Assembly (NCBI RefSeq): GCF_009193325.2
Contig: NZ_CP059856.1
Coordinates: forward strand, 2,604,001-2,668,000
Direction of reading: 5' to 3'
Length of the DNA: 64,000 bases
Source: Bacteroides zhangwenhongii
GTDB taxonomy: Bacteria; Bacteroidota; Bacteroidia; Bacteroidales; Bacteroidaceae
Both the position numbers and the translations under genes were made by a program. Below, piece after piece: positions 17,925-25,989 of this stretch. Within the stretch, counting starts at the first letter, position 1. Every line of letters starts with the position of its first letter. The notes beneath the pieces were generated by a model, which was not told the DNA's origin, ran no database searches, and saw only the letters and a program-made list of their open reading frames with translations.

Positions 17925-19643
17925 ATGAAAGCAAAATATGCCTTAATAGCTTTATTGGCAATCACTTTTTTCGGCTGTGATGATAATACAGCCGGTTTGG
18001 GACTAGGAATGTTTCCGGGAAGTGACCAGAATATTAATGGAAAACTAACGACATTTGACGTGACAACAGAATCCGTTCATGCCGGGAAGATTTACGCTAT
18101 GAGTAATATCGGATATGTCGGGAAATTCACAGATGAAACATTTGGAACTTACCAAGCCGGATTCTTGGCAGAATTAAATTGCCCTAAAGGAACGACATTT
18201 CCCGGAATCTTCAATTATGACAAAAATACAGCCTTTGACAACAAAAATAAACTTACCCAAACAATGGTGGGAGAAGGTGGGAACGCCAAAGATAAAGAAG
18301 ACATTACTTTTGTAAGGGATGAAAATGACAAAATTATTGGCAATATTCACACGATCGAACTCTACTTATGGTATGACAGCTATTTTGGAGATTCATTAAC
18401 AGCATCCCGCTTAAGTGTTTATGAATTAGGAGATGCAGAAAAAGAGCTGAATGAGAACAATGCTTATTATACAGATATTAACCCCGAAGAATTTTATACC
18501 CCACAAAACCTATTAGGAACTAAAGCCTACACTGCGGTTGACCTATCAGTAAAAGATTCCATTAGAAATCTTAGTACATACGTCCCCAGTGTACATGTCT
18601 CTTTTAAAGATGATGCGGCAATAAGAATAGGTAGAGAAATTATACAACACGCTTATAAGGCTGGTACAAATTTCGATAATAAGGCTTTTAGAGAGGCGTT
18701 CAAAGGGATTTACGTTAAAAGCGACTATGGTGACGGTACAATACTTTACATTAATCAAATTCAAATGAATGTGGTATACAAATCCTATGCTATTGATACC
18801 ATCAAAGGTACTATATTACCAAAAACAGTAGTGAAAGATGGCGAGTCACCTGATTCTACCTATTACGGATATCGTATGTTTACTTCTACCCGTGAAGTTA
18901 TTCAGGCAAATCAACTTAAGAATGACAATACCGCCATTCAAGACTGTATAAAGAAAGACGGATGGACATATTTGAAAAGTCCTGCAGGAATCTTTACGCA
19001 AATAACTCTTCCTATCAATAAAATAGCAGACCAACTTCAAGGAGACACGCTGAATGCCGTAAAATTAGGAATACCTATTTATAATGAGACTAATGATAGA
19101 AAATTCGGAATGTCTATTCCTAAGAGTGTATTGTTAATACGGAATAAATATAAAGATAGTTTCTTTAAAAACAATCAGTTAAGTGACGGAATTACTTCAT
19201 CCTTATTTGATTATTCATCTTCTACATCTAGCTTGACTCAATATACATTCAACAATATCACACAAATGATAAATAATTGTTTGGCTGATAAAGAAGCAGC
19301 AGAAAGAGACATACGCGAAAAAGGATTTACAAAAGTTTCCTTGACAGATCCAGAAGGGAATGTCTATGAAGAAAATGTTGATAATATCGAAAAATGGGAG
19401 GAGTTGATTGAATGGGATAAATTTGTACTCATTCCAGTACTTGTAACCAAAGATGCCTCTTCAAACAGTTATTACAGCAGTTCTAACGTAATCAGCATAC
19501 AACATGATTTGAAACCGGGATATGCACGCTTAAAAGGAGGAAGCAAAGGAAATCAACAAGATCCACAAGGTAATCCTTTATATCCGGACAACGTGCTCAA
19601 GCTTGAAGTTATCTCTACAAGTTTTGGAACTAAATCGAAATAG
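17925..19643 (+). CDS. DUF4270-family lipoprotein
   Basis: 572 residues. A lipoprotein signal with Cys18 (lipobox TFFGC) precedes a DUF4270-type sequence: LGLGMFPGSD, a segment reading YVGKFTDETFGTYQAGFLAEL, and an overall beta-rich secreted chain. Function unknown in the literature I can recall. It lies 21 bp behind the GT5-like gene, so the two are probably co-transcribed, a link between a cytoplasmic glycan protein and a cell-surface lipoprotein that is not explained. The base composition is more AT-rich than the flanking housekeeping genes. Confidence 0.75.
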   Translation: MKAKYALIALLAITFFGCDDNTAGLGLGMFPGSDQNINGKLTTFDVTTESVHAGKIYAMSNIGYVGKFTDETFGTYQAGFLAELNCPKGTTFPGIFNYDKNTAFDNKNKLTQTMVGEGGNAKDKEDITFVRDENDKIIGNIHTIELYLWYDSYFGDSLTASRLSVYELGDAEKELNENNAYYTDINPEEFYTPQNLLGTKAYTAVDLSVKDSIRNLSTYVPSVHVSFKDDAAIRIGREIIQHAYKAGTNFDNKAFREAFKGIYVKSDYGDGTILYINQIQMNVVYKSYAIDTIKGTILPKTVVKDGESPDSTYYGYRMFTSTREVIQANQLKNDNTAIQDCIKKDGWTYLKSPAGIFTQITLPINKIADQLQGDTLNAVKLGIPIYNETNDRKFGMSIPKSVLLIRNKYKDSFFKNNQLSDGITSSLFDYSSSTSSLTQYTFNNITQMINNCLADKEAAERDIREKGFTKVSLTDPEGNVYEENVDNIEKWEELIEWDKFVLIPVLVTKDASSNSYYSSSNVISIQHDLKPGYARLKGGSKGNQQDPQGNPLYPDNVLKLEVISTSFGTKSK

Positions 19644-19654
19644 AAAATATATCT

Positions 19655-19704
19655 ATAAAGAAACAGCGCAGACTACTTTTATGTAATCTGCGCTGTTTCT
19701 TTAT
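19655..19704 (+). terminator. Terminator after the DUF4270 gene
   Basis: An 18-bp perfect inverted repeat: arms 19655-19672 (ending GCGCAGA) and 19687-19704 (beginning TCTGCGC). The stem carries the A- and T-rich ends, so it can work on both strands. Confidence 0.75.
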
Positions 19705-19730
19705 AGACACCGTTCTCATAGAATCACAAT

Positions 19731-19776
19731 AAAAACCCCGTGAGTTTGATGTAAATTACATCTCATTCACGGGGTT
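19731..19776 (-). terminator. Terminator of the GH57 operon
   Basis: AACCCCGTGA (19734-19743) pairs with TCACGGGGTT (19767-19776), with an inner GATGTAAATTACATC palindrome; on the minus strand it is followed by a T run (complement of 19731-19735). Confidence 0.75.
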
Positions 19777-19819
19777 CATTATAATCAGATACTTATTCCT
19801 TCTTTACTTTTCAGCTATT

Positions 19820-21217
19820 TTAGTTTTTTTGGGTCTTCCGGTTGTTTTTTTTCGGTTCAGCTTCAACCTTTTTAGCAGCAGCCTTCTTTGCTACGGATTT
19901 CGTAGCCGTTTTCTTAGCAGCAGTTTCTTTAGCTACCTTTGCCTGCAACTTCTCAACCATTTTCTCCAACTCAGTAATTTCATCTCCCTGATTCTTGATC
20001 GTAGTCAGCAAAGAATTAAGTTCCTCGCTATCCACATCGGCAGGATACAATGAATCCACCCGTTTAATGAAGTCACCTAAAATATTCATGTAGTTAGTGA
20101 ACGCATCATAAGGAGAATCATAAATACCACGATTCAGCCAGATACCCGTATTCTTCGTAGTCATAAAACGGAAGTTGTTACTTGCCTGCAAATAATCCCA
20201 GTCCTGCTTGATACGGCGGTCATCACTCAGATGAACGCGTTCCGCCACACTATACAATTTGTTGAAAGCCTCACGTTGCATGACATTACCCAACCAGCAG
20301 CTAGTATCTCTTTCCTCATCCACCCATGACATCGGATAGGCAACGTCAAGCTGAGATACAGATTTCAGTTTCGTCACAATTTCGGTCGGTGTAGAGAAAG
20401 TAATACCTTTCGCCTTTGCGCATTCCGGCAAAGCCTTCAAGAACTCCAGAATATTAGAAGATAACGGTTGAGCCATACCAAGCGCACTCAATTCCATAAA
20501 GATATTGATAACCTGTTCTTCCTGTGGCAACGCATCAATCCAACTGATATACTTATCTGCAAACAGAGGATATTCCGCCCAATCCGAGTTAGAGAAACGC
20601 AAACTGATATCATCCGACAACTTAAAATCTCTTAACAGAAGTTTAAGACTGGGAGCTTGATTGCAGTGATATACATAATGCGGACTCTTCCATCCCAATA
20701 CGTGCTTAGCACCTTCCGTCAACATTCCTTTGAAGCCCATAGAAGCCACTAATCCACCAATATCGTCCGAGTAAATCAAACTGGAATTGCGGAATACTTT
20801 CGGTTCTTTGCCAAACATCTGTTTCATCTTATTACGCTGGCGAATCACCTCCTCACGGAAACAATCCTCGTTAGCAAGTGAGGACAGACCGTGTGAATAA
20901 GGTTCGCAAAGGAACTCGCAACAACCGGTATCGTTCAACTGATGCAACAAATCAATTACTGCCGGAGCATGGATCTCCAACTGTTCCAAAGCCACACCCG
21001 AGATAGAAAGCGCCACCTTGAAAGCGCCACCCGAATTTTTAGCCATCTCAATCAATGCACTGAGAGCAGGAATATATGAACGTTCGGCAACCTCATTCAT
21101 ACTCGTTTCATTCGCATAATCATCATAATAATAATGATCATTACCGATATCGAAGAAACGATAACGTTTCAAATGTATAATTTGATGTATTTCAAAATAA
21201 AGACAGATAGTTCTCAT
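19820..21217 (-). CDS. GH57-family alpha-amylase/glucanotransferase-like protein with basic tail
   Basis: 465 residues. The N-terminal ~390 residues resemble GH57: FEIHQ at the start (first conserved region), GCCEFLCEPYSHG (candidate nucleophile Glu in CEF) and the SLIYSDDIGG segment (candidate acid/base Asp). There is no signal peptide, so it acts in the cytoplasm, likely on alpha-1,4-glucan. After a short Glu/Leu coiled coil (about 400-425) it ends in a Lys/Ala-rich tail of ~45 residues (blocks such as AAKKTATKSVAKKAAAKK) like a histone H1 tail. It is the last gene of an operon with a GT4 glycosyltransferase and a debranching enzyme, which supports a role in glycogen metabolism. Confidence 0.85.
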   Translation of the reverse strand: MRTICLYFEIHQIIHLKRYRFFDIGNDHYYYDDYANETSMNEVAERSYIPALSALIEMAKNSGGAFKVALSISGVALEQLEIHAPAVIDLLHQLNDTGCCEFLCEPYSHGLSSLANEDCFREEVIRQRNKMKQMFGKEPKVFRNSSLIYSDDIGGLVASMGFKGMLTEGAKHVLGWKSPHYVYHCNQAPSLKLLLRDFKLSDDISLRFSNSDWAEYPLFADKYISWIDALPQEEQVINIFMELSALGMAQPLSSNILEFLKALPECAKAKGITFSTPTEIVTKLKSVSQLDVAYPMSWVDEERDTSCWLGNVMQREAFNKLYSVAERVHLSDDRRIKQDWDYLQASNNFRFMTTKNTGIWLNRGIYDSPYDAFTNYMNILGDFIKRVDSLYPADVDSEELNSLLTTIKNQGDEITELEKMVEKLQAKVAKETAAKKTATKSVAKKAAAKKVEAEPKKNNRKTQKN

Positions 21218-21234
21218 TTTTGTATATTGTTTCG

Positions 21235-22503
21235 TTATTTACCATAGTTTCTTAACACATCCTCGTAGAGAGCACGGATTCTCAAGCCTACCTTTTCCCA
21301 AGTAATTCCATCCACTTCCCGCTTTCCTTCTTCCTGTAGATACTGGAAAAGAGACGGATTGGTACAAATGGAATAAATCGCATCGGCCATCGCATGAATA
21401 TCCCAATAATCGGTCTTAATCACCTTATCGAGAATTTCACCGCATCCCGACTGCTTTGATATAATGGAAGGCGTTCCACATTGCATCGCTTCCAACGGGG
21501 CGATACCGAAAGGTTCTGATACAGAAGGCATAACAAACACATCGCTATTCTTATAAACCTCATATACCTGCTTACCTTTCATAAATCCCGGAAAATGGAA
21601 ACGGTCGGCAATACCACGCTCGGCAACCAGATTGATCATGGCATTCAACATATCACCCGAACCTGCCATCACGAAACGGATGTTACGGGTACGCTGCAAC
21701 ACCAGAGCGGCTGCCTCCACAAAGTATTCAGGACCTTTCTGCATTGTGATACGTCCGAGGAAAGTAACTACTTTCTCTTTTGAATGATCGGGACGTGGAA
21801 TATCTTGAAGTTCCTGCGACAATGGATAAACGGCATTGTGCATGGCAAATACTTTTCTTGGATCCTGATGATATTCATTAATCACCGTACGGCGGGTCAG
21901 TTCGGACACACACATGATACAGTCGGCATGATCCATACCGTTCTTCTCAATCGAATAAACAGTCGGATTGACTTTTCCGCGAGAACGGTCAAAATCCGTA
22001 GCGTGCACATGAATACAAAGCGGTTTGCCGCTCACCATCTTGGCGTGCACACCGGCAGGATAAGTCAGCCAGTCATGCGCATGGATAATATCAAACTCCT
22101 GCTGACGGGCTACTACTCCGGCAATAATCGAAAAGTTGTTGATTTCCTCGTGCAGATTTCCAGGATAACCTCCTGCAAACTCCATACATCCCAAATCATT
22201 GACATGCATATAGGAGAAATCGGCATAAATATGGTCGCGGAAAGAATAATATTCTTCTGGTGACATCCCCCCGTGCAAGCGTGACTTCAGATAGTCATAA
22301 TTAACATCACGCCACACAATAGGCACTTGGTTCATACCGATTATTTTCAAAAACTTTTCTTCTTCACCACAGGGCTTAGGCATACAAAATACTGTTTCCA
22401 TATCACCCTGCAAGCTCAATCCTTTAGTTATTCCGTAAGAAGCAACTGCAAGACCACCATATATTTTCGGAGGGAATTCCCATCCAAACATTAAAACTTT
22501 CAT
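21235..22503 (-). CDS. GT4-family glycosyltransferase, probable glycogen synthase
   Basis: 422 residues of GT-B fold: N-terminal FGWEFPPKIYGGLAVASYG (the GGL loop that binds the sugar nucleotide), HAHDWLTYPAGVHAK, then the C-terminal domain with VVTFLGRITMQKGPEYFVEAA and SEPFGIAPLEAMQCGTPSI (E-x7-E motif). The family includes bacterial and archaeal glycogen synthases as well as other hexosyltransferases. Between a GH133 debranching enzyme (17-bp gap) and GH57 (17-bp gap), glycogen synthesis from a nucleotide glucose is the likeliest role. It is complete, unlike the GT5-like protein at 17064. Confidence 0.87.
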   Translation of the reverse strand: MKVLMFGWEFPPKIYGGLAVASYGITKGLSLQGDMETVFCMPKPCGEEEKFLKIIGMNQVPIVWRDVNYDYLKSRLHGGMSPEEYYSFRDHIYADFSYMHVNDLGCMEFAGGYPGNLHEEINNFSIIAGVVARQQEFDIIHAHDWLTYPAGVHAKMVSGKPLCIHVHATDFDRSRGKVNPTVYSIEKNGMDHADCIMCVSELTRRTVINEYHQDPRKVFAMHNAVYPLSQELQDIPRPDHSKEKVVTFLGRITMQKGPEYFVEAAALVLQRTRNIRFVMAGSGDMLNAMINLVAERGIADRFHFPGFMKGKQVYEVYKNSDVFVMPSVSEPFGIAPLEAMQCGTPSIISKQSGCGEILDKVIKTDYWDIHAMADAIYSICTNPSLFQYLQEEGKREVDGITWEKVGLRIRALYEDVLRNYGK

Positions 22504-22520
22504 CTTCGTTCCTCCTTTCT

Positions 22521-24458
22521 TTAATAATATTTAGACAGCAGCTTCAAAACACGTAATATTTCCGCTACATTCATTGCAAATGACACAGCACCACGTCCTC
22601 TGAAAGGCGGATTTCCATCAAACAGTTCGGCAATGGAACCCACACAATGGCTTGTCATTTCATCATCATAGCTAATCAACTGACGCTCAACGAACGACAG
22701 TCCGCTCGTCTTATAGATCCGTAAGTAAGCCTCCAGATAGAATCCCATCAGCCAAGGCCAAGCCGTTCCCTGATGATATGCATAATCACGCTGTACCTGC
22801 GGACCTACATAATTCGGATTGTATCCCCCACTCTTCGGACTCAGTGAGCGAATTCCCTTAGGAGTAAGTAATTCTTTGGTTACGATATCTAGCACCTGTT
22901 TCTTCTGTGCCCTGTCCAAAGGAGAATAATCAAATGCTACGGTAAATATCATGTTCGGACGTACACTCCAATCCATCATATTACCATCTACATAATCGAG
23001 CAAATATCCATATTCGTTACGGAACACCTCCACGAATGATTTACCGGTCACTTCGGCCTGCGCATCAAGTTCATCTGCAAGGATTACATCACCACCTTCG
23101 CGTACCAAATCAGCCACAAAGCGCAACGCATTATACCACAACGCATTAAATTCAACAATATATCCCGTACGCGGAATCACCGGATGACCGTTTACCGTAG
23201 AATTCATCCAAGTAATCGCCTTCTCCGTACCGTTGGCATACAACAGTCCGTTTTCATGCAGGAAGAGGTTATCATGCTTCCTTTGACGGATAAATACCAT
23301 GATATCTTTCAAAAGCTCTCCATATTTCTGGCGGCACTGTTCGCGCGAAGTTTCTTTGGTATATTGCTGCAAAGCCCATACAGCCCACAGCAACACATCG
23401 GGGTGTTCCATTTCATAAATTTTGTACCCCACAGGTTCTTCATTGATGAAGTTACGGATTGCCTTTTCCGCCGTTTTCATCACATCTTCAAACTGATCTA
23501 TCTCGTCAATGGCAAGTGTCAGTCCCGGCAAAGCGATGAACATATCGCGCGCCCGACATTTGAACCACGGATAACCGGCAAGAATATAGTGTTCGCCCTC
23601 CTGCTGATTGTGGAATTGATGAGCAGAGTTCTCCAAACAGTGATAGAAACTATCACGCGGTGTACGATCGGCCACTTCCGCTTCAAATGTCTGTTTCAGC
23701 CTGCGAGTCGTCGTTTCTGAAATTCCGGCAGAGAAAACAATGCTTTCTCCTTTCTTTATATCCACTTCGAAATAACCGGGTACATAAAGATCTTCATTGA
23801 AGTCATATCCGCGTTCCTGTTCCTTCGGATATTCGATTCCCCGATACCAGTCGGGTTGGAAATGGAATTCACATTTTTTATTCAACTGCATGTAAAGTTC
23901 CGGATATCCGGGATACATACAAGTCTTGATTCCGTTCTCCACCAATTGATACTCACGGCTCGCCTGAGCGTTTTCATGGGTATATTCGCGTACACTTCTG
24001 AAAGCAAGAAACGGCCGGAAACGCAAAGTTGTCGCCGAATGAGCGTCCAGCAACGTATAACGAATCAGGATTCTATTTTCATGATGTACAAAGATTTTTT
24101 CTTTGCGGAGAACCACACCTCCAACACGGTAAGTTGTCGCCGGGATATGTTCACAATCAAATTCACGGATATACTTGTGCCCGTTAGGACTGAAGTTATT
24201 TCCTTGATATTTATGCAATCCCAAGTTAAACTCTGCACCGTGTTGAATTACCGTTTCATCAAGAGAAGATAGCAGCACATGATTTTCATCGTCTATATTG
24301 GGGATAGGAATCACCAACAGGCCGTGATATTTGCGTGTGTTACAATCAACAATCGTTGTACAATGATAAGCTCCTGCCTTGTTCGTCCGAAGAATTTCTC
24401 TTTGAAGAGACTCTTCGAGATTCGTCATGAGGGTCTTGTCAAATCGTAAATAACTCAT
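22521..24458 (-). CDS. Glycogen debranching enzyme, amylo-alpha-1,6-glucosidase (GH133)
   Basis: 645 residues without a signal peptide. The N-terminal ~230 residues form the beta-sandwich domain of bacterial debranching enzymes (NTRKYHGLLV, DETVIQHGAEFNLG), and the rest is an (alpha/alpha)6 barrel with WFKCRARDMFIALPGL, YNALW, DWSVRPNMIFTVAFDYSPL and YHQGTAWPWLMGFY. It removes alpha-1,6 branches from glycogen. First gene of the operon with GT4 and GH57. Upstream is a promoter whose 50-bp sequence recurs upstream of the ECF sigma gene at 40 kb. Confidence 0.93.
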   Translation of the reverse strand: MSYLRFDKTLMTNLEESLQREILRTNKAGAYHCTTIVDCNTRKYHGLLVIPIPNIDDENHVLLSSLDETVIQHGAEFNLGLHKYQGNNFSPNGHKYIREFDCEHIPATTYRVGGVVLRKEKIFVHHENRILIRYTLLDAHSATTLRFRPFLAFRSVREYTHENAQASREYQLVENGIKTCMYPGYPELYMQLNKKCEFHFQPDWYRGIEYPKEQERGYDFNEDLYVPGYFEVDIKKGESIVFSAGISETTTRRLKQTFEAEVADRTPRDSFYHCLENSAHQFHNQQEGEHYILAGYPWFKCRARDMFIALPGLTLAIDEIDQFEDVMKTAEKAIRNFINEEPVGYKIYEMEHPDVLLWAVWALQQYTKETSREQCRQKYGELLKDIMVFIRQRKHDNLFLHENGLLYANGTEKAITWMNSTVNGHPVIPRTGYIVEFNALWYNALRFVADLVREGGDVILADELDAQAEVTGKSFVEVFRNEYGYLLDYVDGNMMDWSVRPNMIFTVAFDYSPLDRAQKKQVLDIVTKELLTPKGIRSLSPKSGGYNPNYVGPQVQRDYAYHQGTAWPWLMGFYLEAYLRIYKTSGLSFVERQLISYDDEMTSHCVGSIAELFDGNPPFRGRGAVSFAMNVAEILRVLKLLSKYY

Positions 24459-24495
24459 AGTTGTGCATTATTTAAAGGTTAATTATTGGTCATTA

Positions 24496-24540
24496 TATTG
24501 TATATATATTACCGTCATATTGCATATATATCGGCTAGAG
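24496..24540. repeat. Two 22-bp-spaced direct repeats in the leader of the debranching-enzyme operon
   Basis: TATTGTATATATATTACCG from 24496 and TATTGCATATATATCGG from 24518, exactly 22 bp apart, downstream of the predicted transcription start and before the debranching-enzyme ATG. Candidate operator or mRNA leader element; a third related but degenerate segment (GCGGTATATAC) follows. Confidence 0.5.
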
Positions 24541-24565
24541 CGGTATATACAACGGGTATAATGCC

Positions 24566-24615
24566 CAAATGTACAAATTATAGATAAAAACAAAAATAAA
24601 AAGGCTTTTTATTTT
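24566..24615 (-). promoter_or_regulatory. Promoter block of the glycogen operon, repeated upstream of the ECF sigma gene
   Basis: On the minus strand: an AT-rich hairpin (arms AAAATAAAAA and TTTTTATTTT), then TTTG, 17 bp and the -7 box TACATTTG (24566-24573). The whole 50 bp matches 40011-40060 at 47 positions without gaps. In both places it lies downstream of a minus-strand gene and drives the next one, so the hairpin may end the upstream transcript and the boxes start the new one. Confidence 0.6.
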
Positions 24616-24807
24616 CAGTTTTTGTGCAAATATTCGTAGTATTGCGTAAAATATCTAAAGAAAAGAATGTCGTGAAGCAAGATATTCAGCGTATCATGCT
24701 GGCTACAGCAAAATCTTTGTTCCCAATTTTTATCCTAATATGTCTTGGAAAATTAAGAGTCACCACAGAGACAGTACGAAGGTCGAATGCTATGTTCTAT
24801 TAATATC

Positions 24808-25989
24808 TTATTTATTTTTCGCTGCCAATAATTCCTTTATTGCATTCTCCAGCTTATAATCATGTAAATTACGCACTGCAATTTTCCCTTTCTGATCGAT
24901 CACAATAATAAAAGGAATCGCACTTATAGCATAATCTTTAGTTATCGTACCATGCCAACCTTTCAAGTCAGAGATTTGCGGCCAAGGAATCTGATGTTTT
25001 TTCACAGCAGCCTCCCATGCACTTCTTTTCGTATCCAGAGAAACACTGACAATATCTAATCCTTGCCCGTGATAGGTTTGATACAACGATTTCAAGAAAG
25101 AAAGTTCCTGCACGCAAGGCACACACCAAGATGCCCAAAAATCAACCATTGTCACATGACCAGGATGTACGTAATCGGACAATTTCACCTCTTTTCCTGC
25201 TAAATCCCTACAAATAAAGTCACGATAGACATTACCAATCTCTGTTAATTCTACGGACTCTCTCCAATGCTCCACAGCCTCTTTATCTTTTTCCTTCTTC
25301 AATTCTGCTTTGCATCGATAATTTTCGCCTACCAAAGCCAATAAATTAGCGTAAATATCTGCCGGATAATAATTTTCCGGATAAAAGAAAAAGAAAAATG
25401 CTCCAACCTCTGTTCCTATATAATCGGAAACAAATCGGACATGAGCCGGCTTCAGTTCGTTATACAATGCACCGATACGCTGATTGAAGGCAGACATTTC
25501 CTCTGGATTCAAAGTACGTGACTTCTCTACGGAATCCCGTTCAGCCACAAGCACATTATTTCTTTTCTTAATCTCCCGATTTAGAGCTAAAAGGCGATCA
25601 TCATATTGTTGATTCAGCATTCCTCCTTCCAATCGAACTCCCAAAGAAGTATAATCCAGTTTTATCTCTCCAGTCTCCACAATACAATTACATTCCGGCA
25701 GACCATACATAAAATGATCATCTTTCGGCGGCAAAGCCAATTTGACGACAAAAGGTTCACCATTCACTTGACACTCAAAGCTAAAACGCCCGTTACGAAT
25801 CAACGCACTATCCAGTTTCTGATCATTTTCTCTAAAAATTACATCTGGCCGGATCATGTAAATATACAAACTATCATATTCATTCGTATGCACATCCGCT
25901 TCCAATTTAAATACAGAAGCCTGCCTGCACGAAGACAAGCAGACACATAGCATAAAGATGTTTATTACAATATATTTCATATCAGTCAT
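24808..25989 (-). CDS. Thioredoxin-fold (TlpA/AhpC type) lipoprotein
   Basis: 393 residues. Lipoprotein signal with CLSSC (Cys21). The N-terminal half resembles the DUF4369 beta domain seen in Bacteroidetes thiol proteins; the C-terminal ~140 residues are a TlpA-like thioredoxin domain with WCVPC (Cys289, Cys292) after VDFWAS and the cis-Pro in AIPFIIVID. It would reduce or exchange disulfides outside the inner membrane. Its ATG overlaps the end of the S41 peptidase gene by 8 bp, so it is translationally coupled as the last gene of the sigma/SusCD/peptidase operon. An ATG three codons later is an alternative start. Confidence 0.88.
   Translation of the reverse strand: MTDMKYIVINIFMLCVCLSSCRQASVFKLEADVHTNEYDSLYIYMIRPDVIFRENDQKLDSALIRNGRFSFECQVNGEPFVVKLALPPKDDHFMYGLPECNCIVETGEIKLDYTSLGVRLEGGMLNQQYDDRLLALNREIKKRNNVLVAERDSVEKSRTLNPEEMSAFNQRIGALYNELKPAHVRFVSDYIGTEVGAFFFFFYPENYYPADIYANLLALVGENYRCKAELKKEKDKEAVEHWRESVELTEIGNVYRDFICRDLAGKEVKLSDYVHPGHVTMVDFWASWCVPCVQELSFLKSLYQTYHGQGLDIVSVSLDTKRSAWEAAVKKHQIPWPQISDLKGWHGTITKDYAISAIPFIIVIDQKGKIAVRNLHDYKLENAIKELLAAKNK

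Larger units (their letters stand above)
24459..24807. other. Intergenic region upstream of the glycogen operon
   Basis: 349 bp. From right to left (the direction of transcription) it holds about 190 bp with no recognised signal, an AT-rich hairpin (24593-24615), a promoter whose -7 box is TACATTTG on the minus strand (24566-24573), and a leader with two 22-bp-spaced AT-rich direct repeats (24496 and 24518). Confidence 0.6.

Noticed and set aside
17064..19643. Frameshifted full-length glycogen synthase
   Set aside because: No GT-B C-terminal domain was seen in the downstream sequence; the following gene is a lipoprotein with its own signal.
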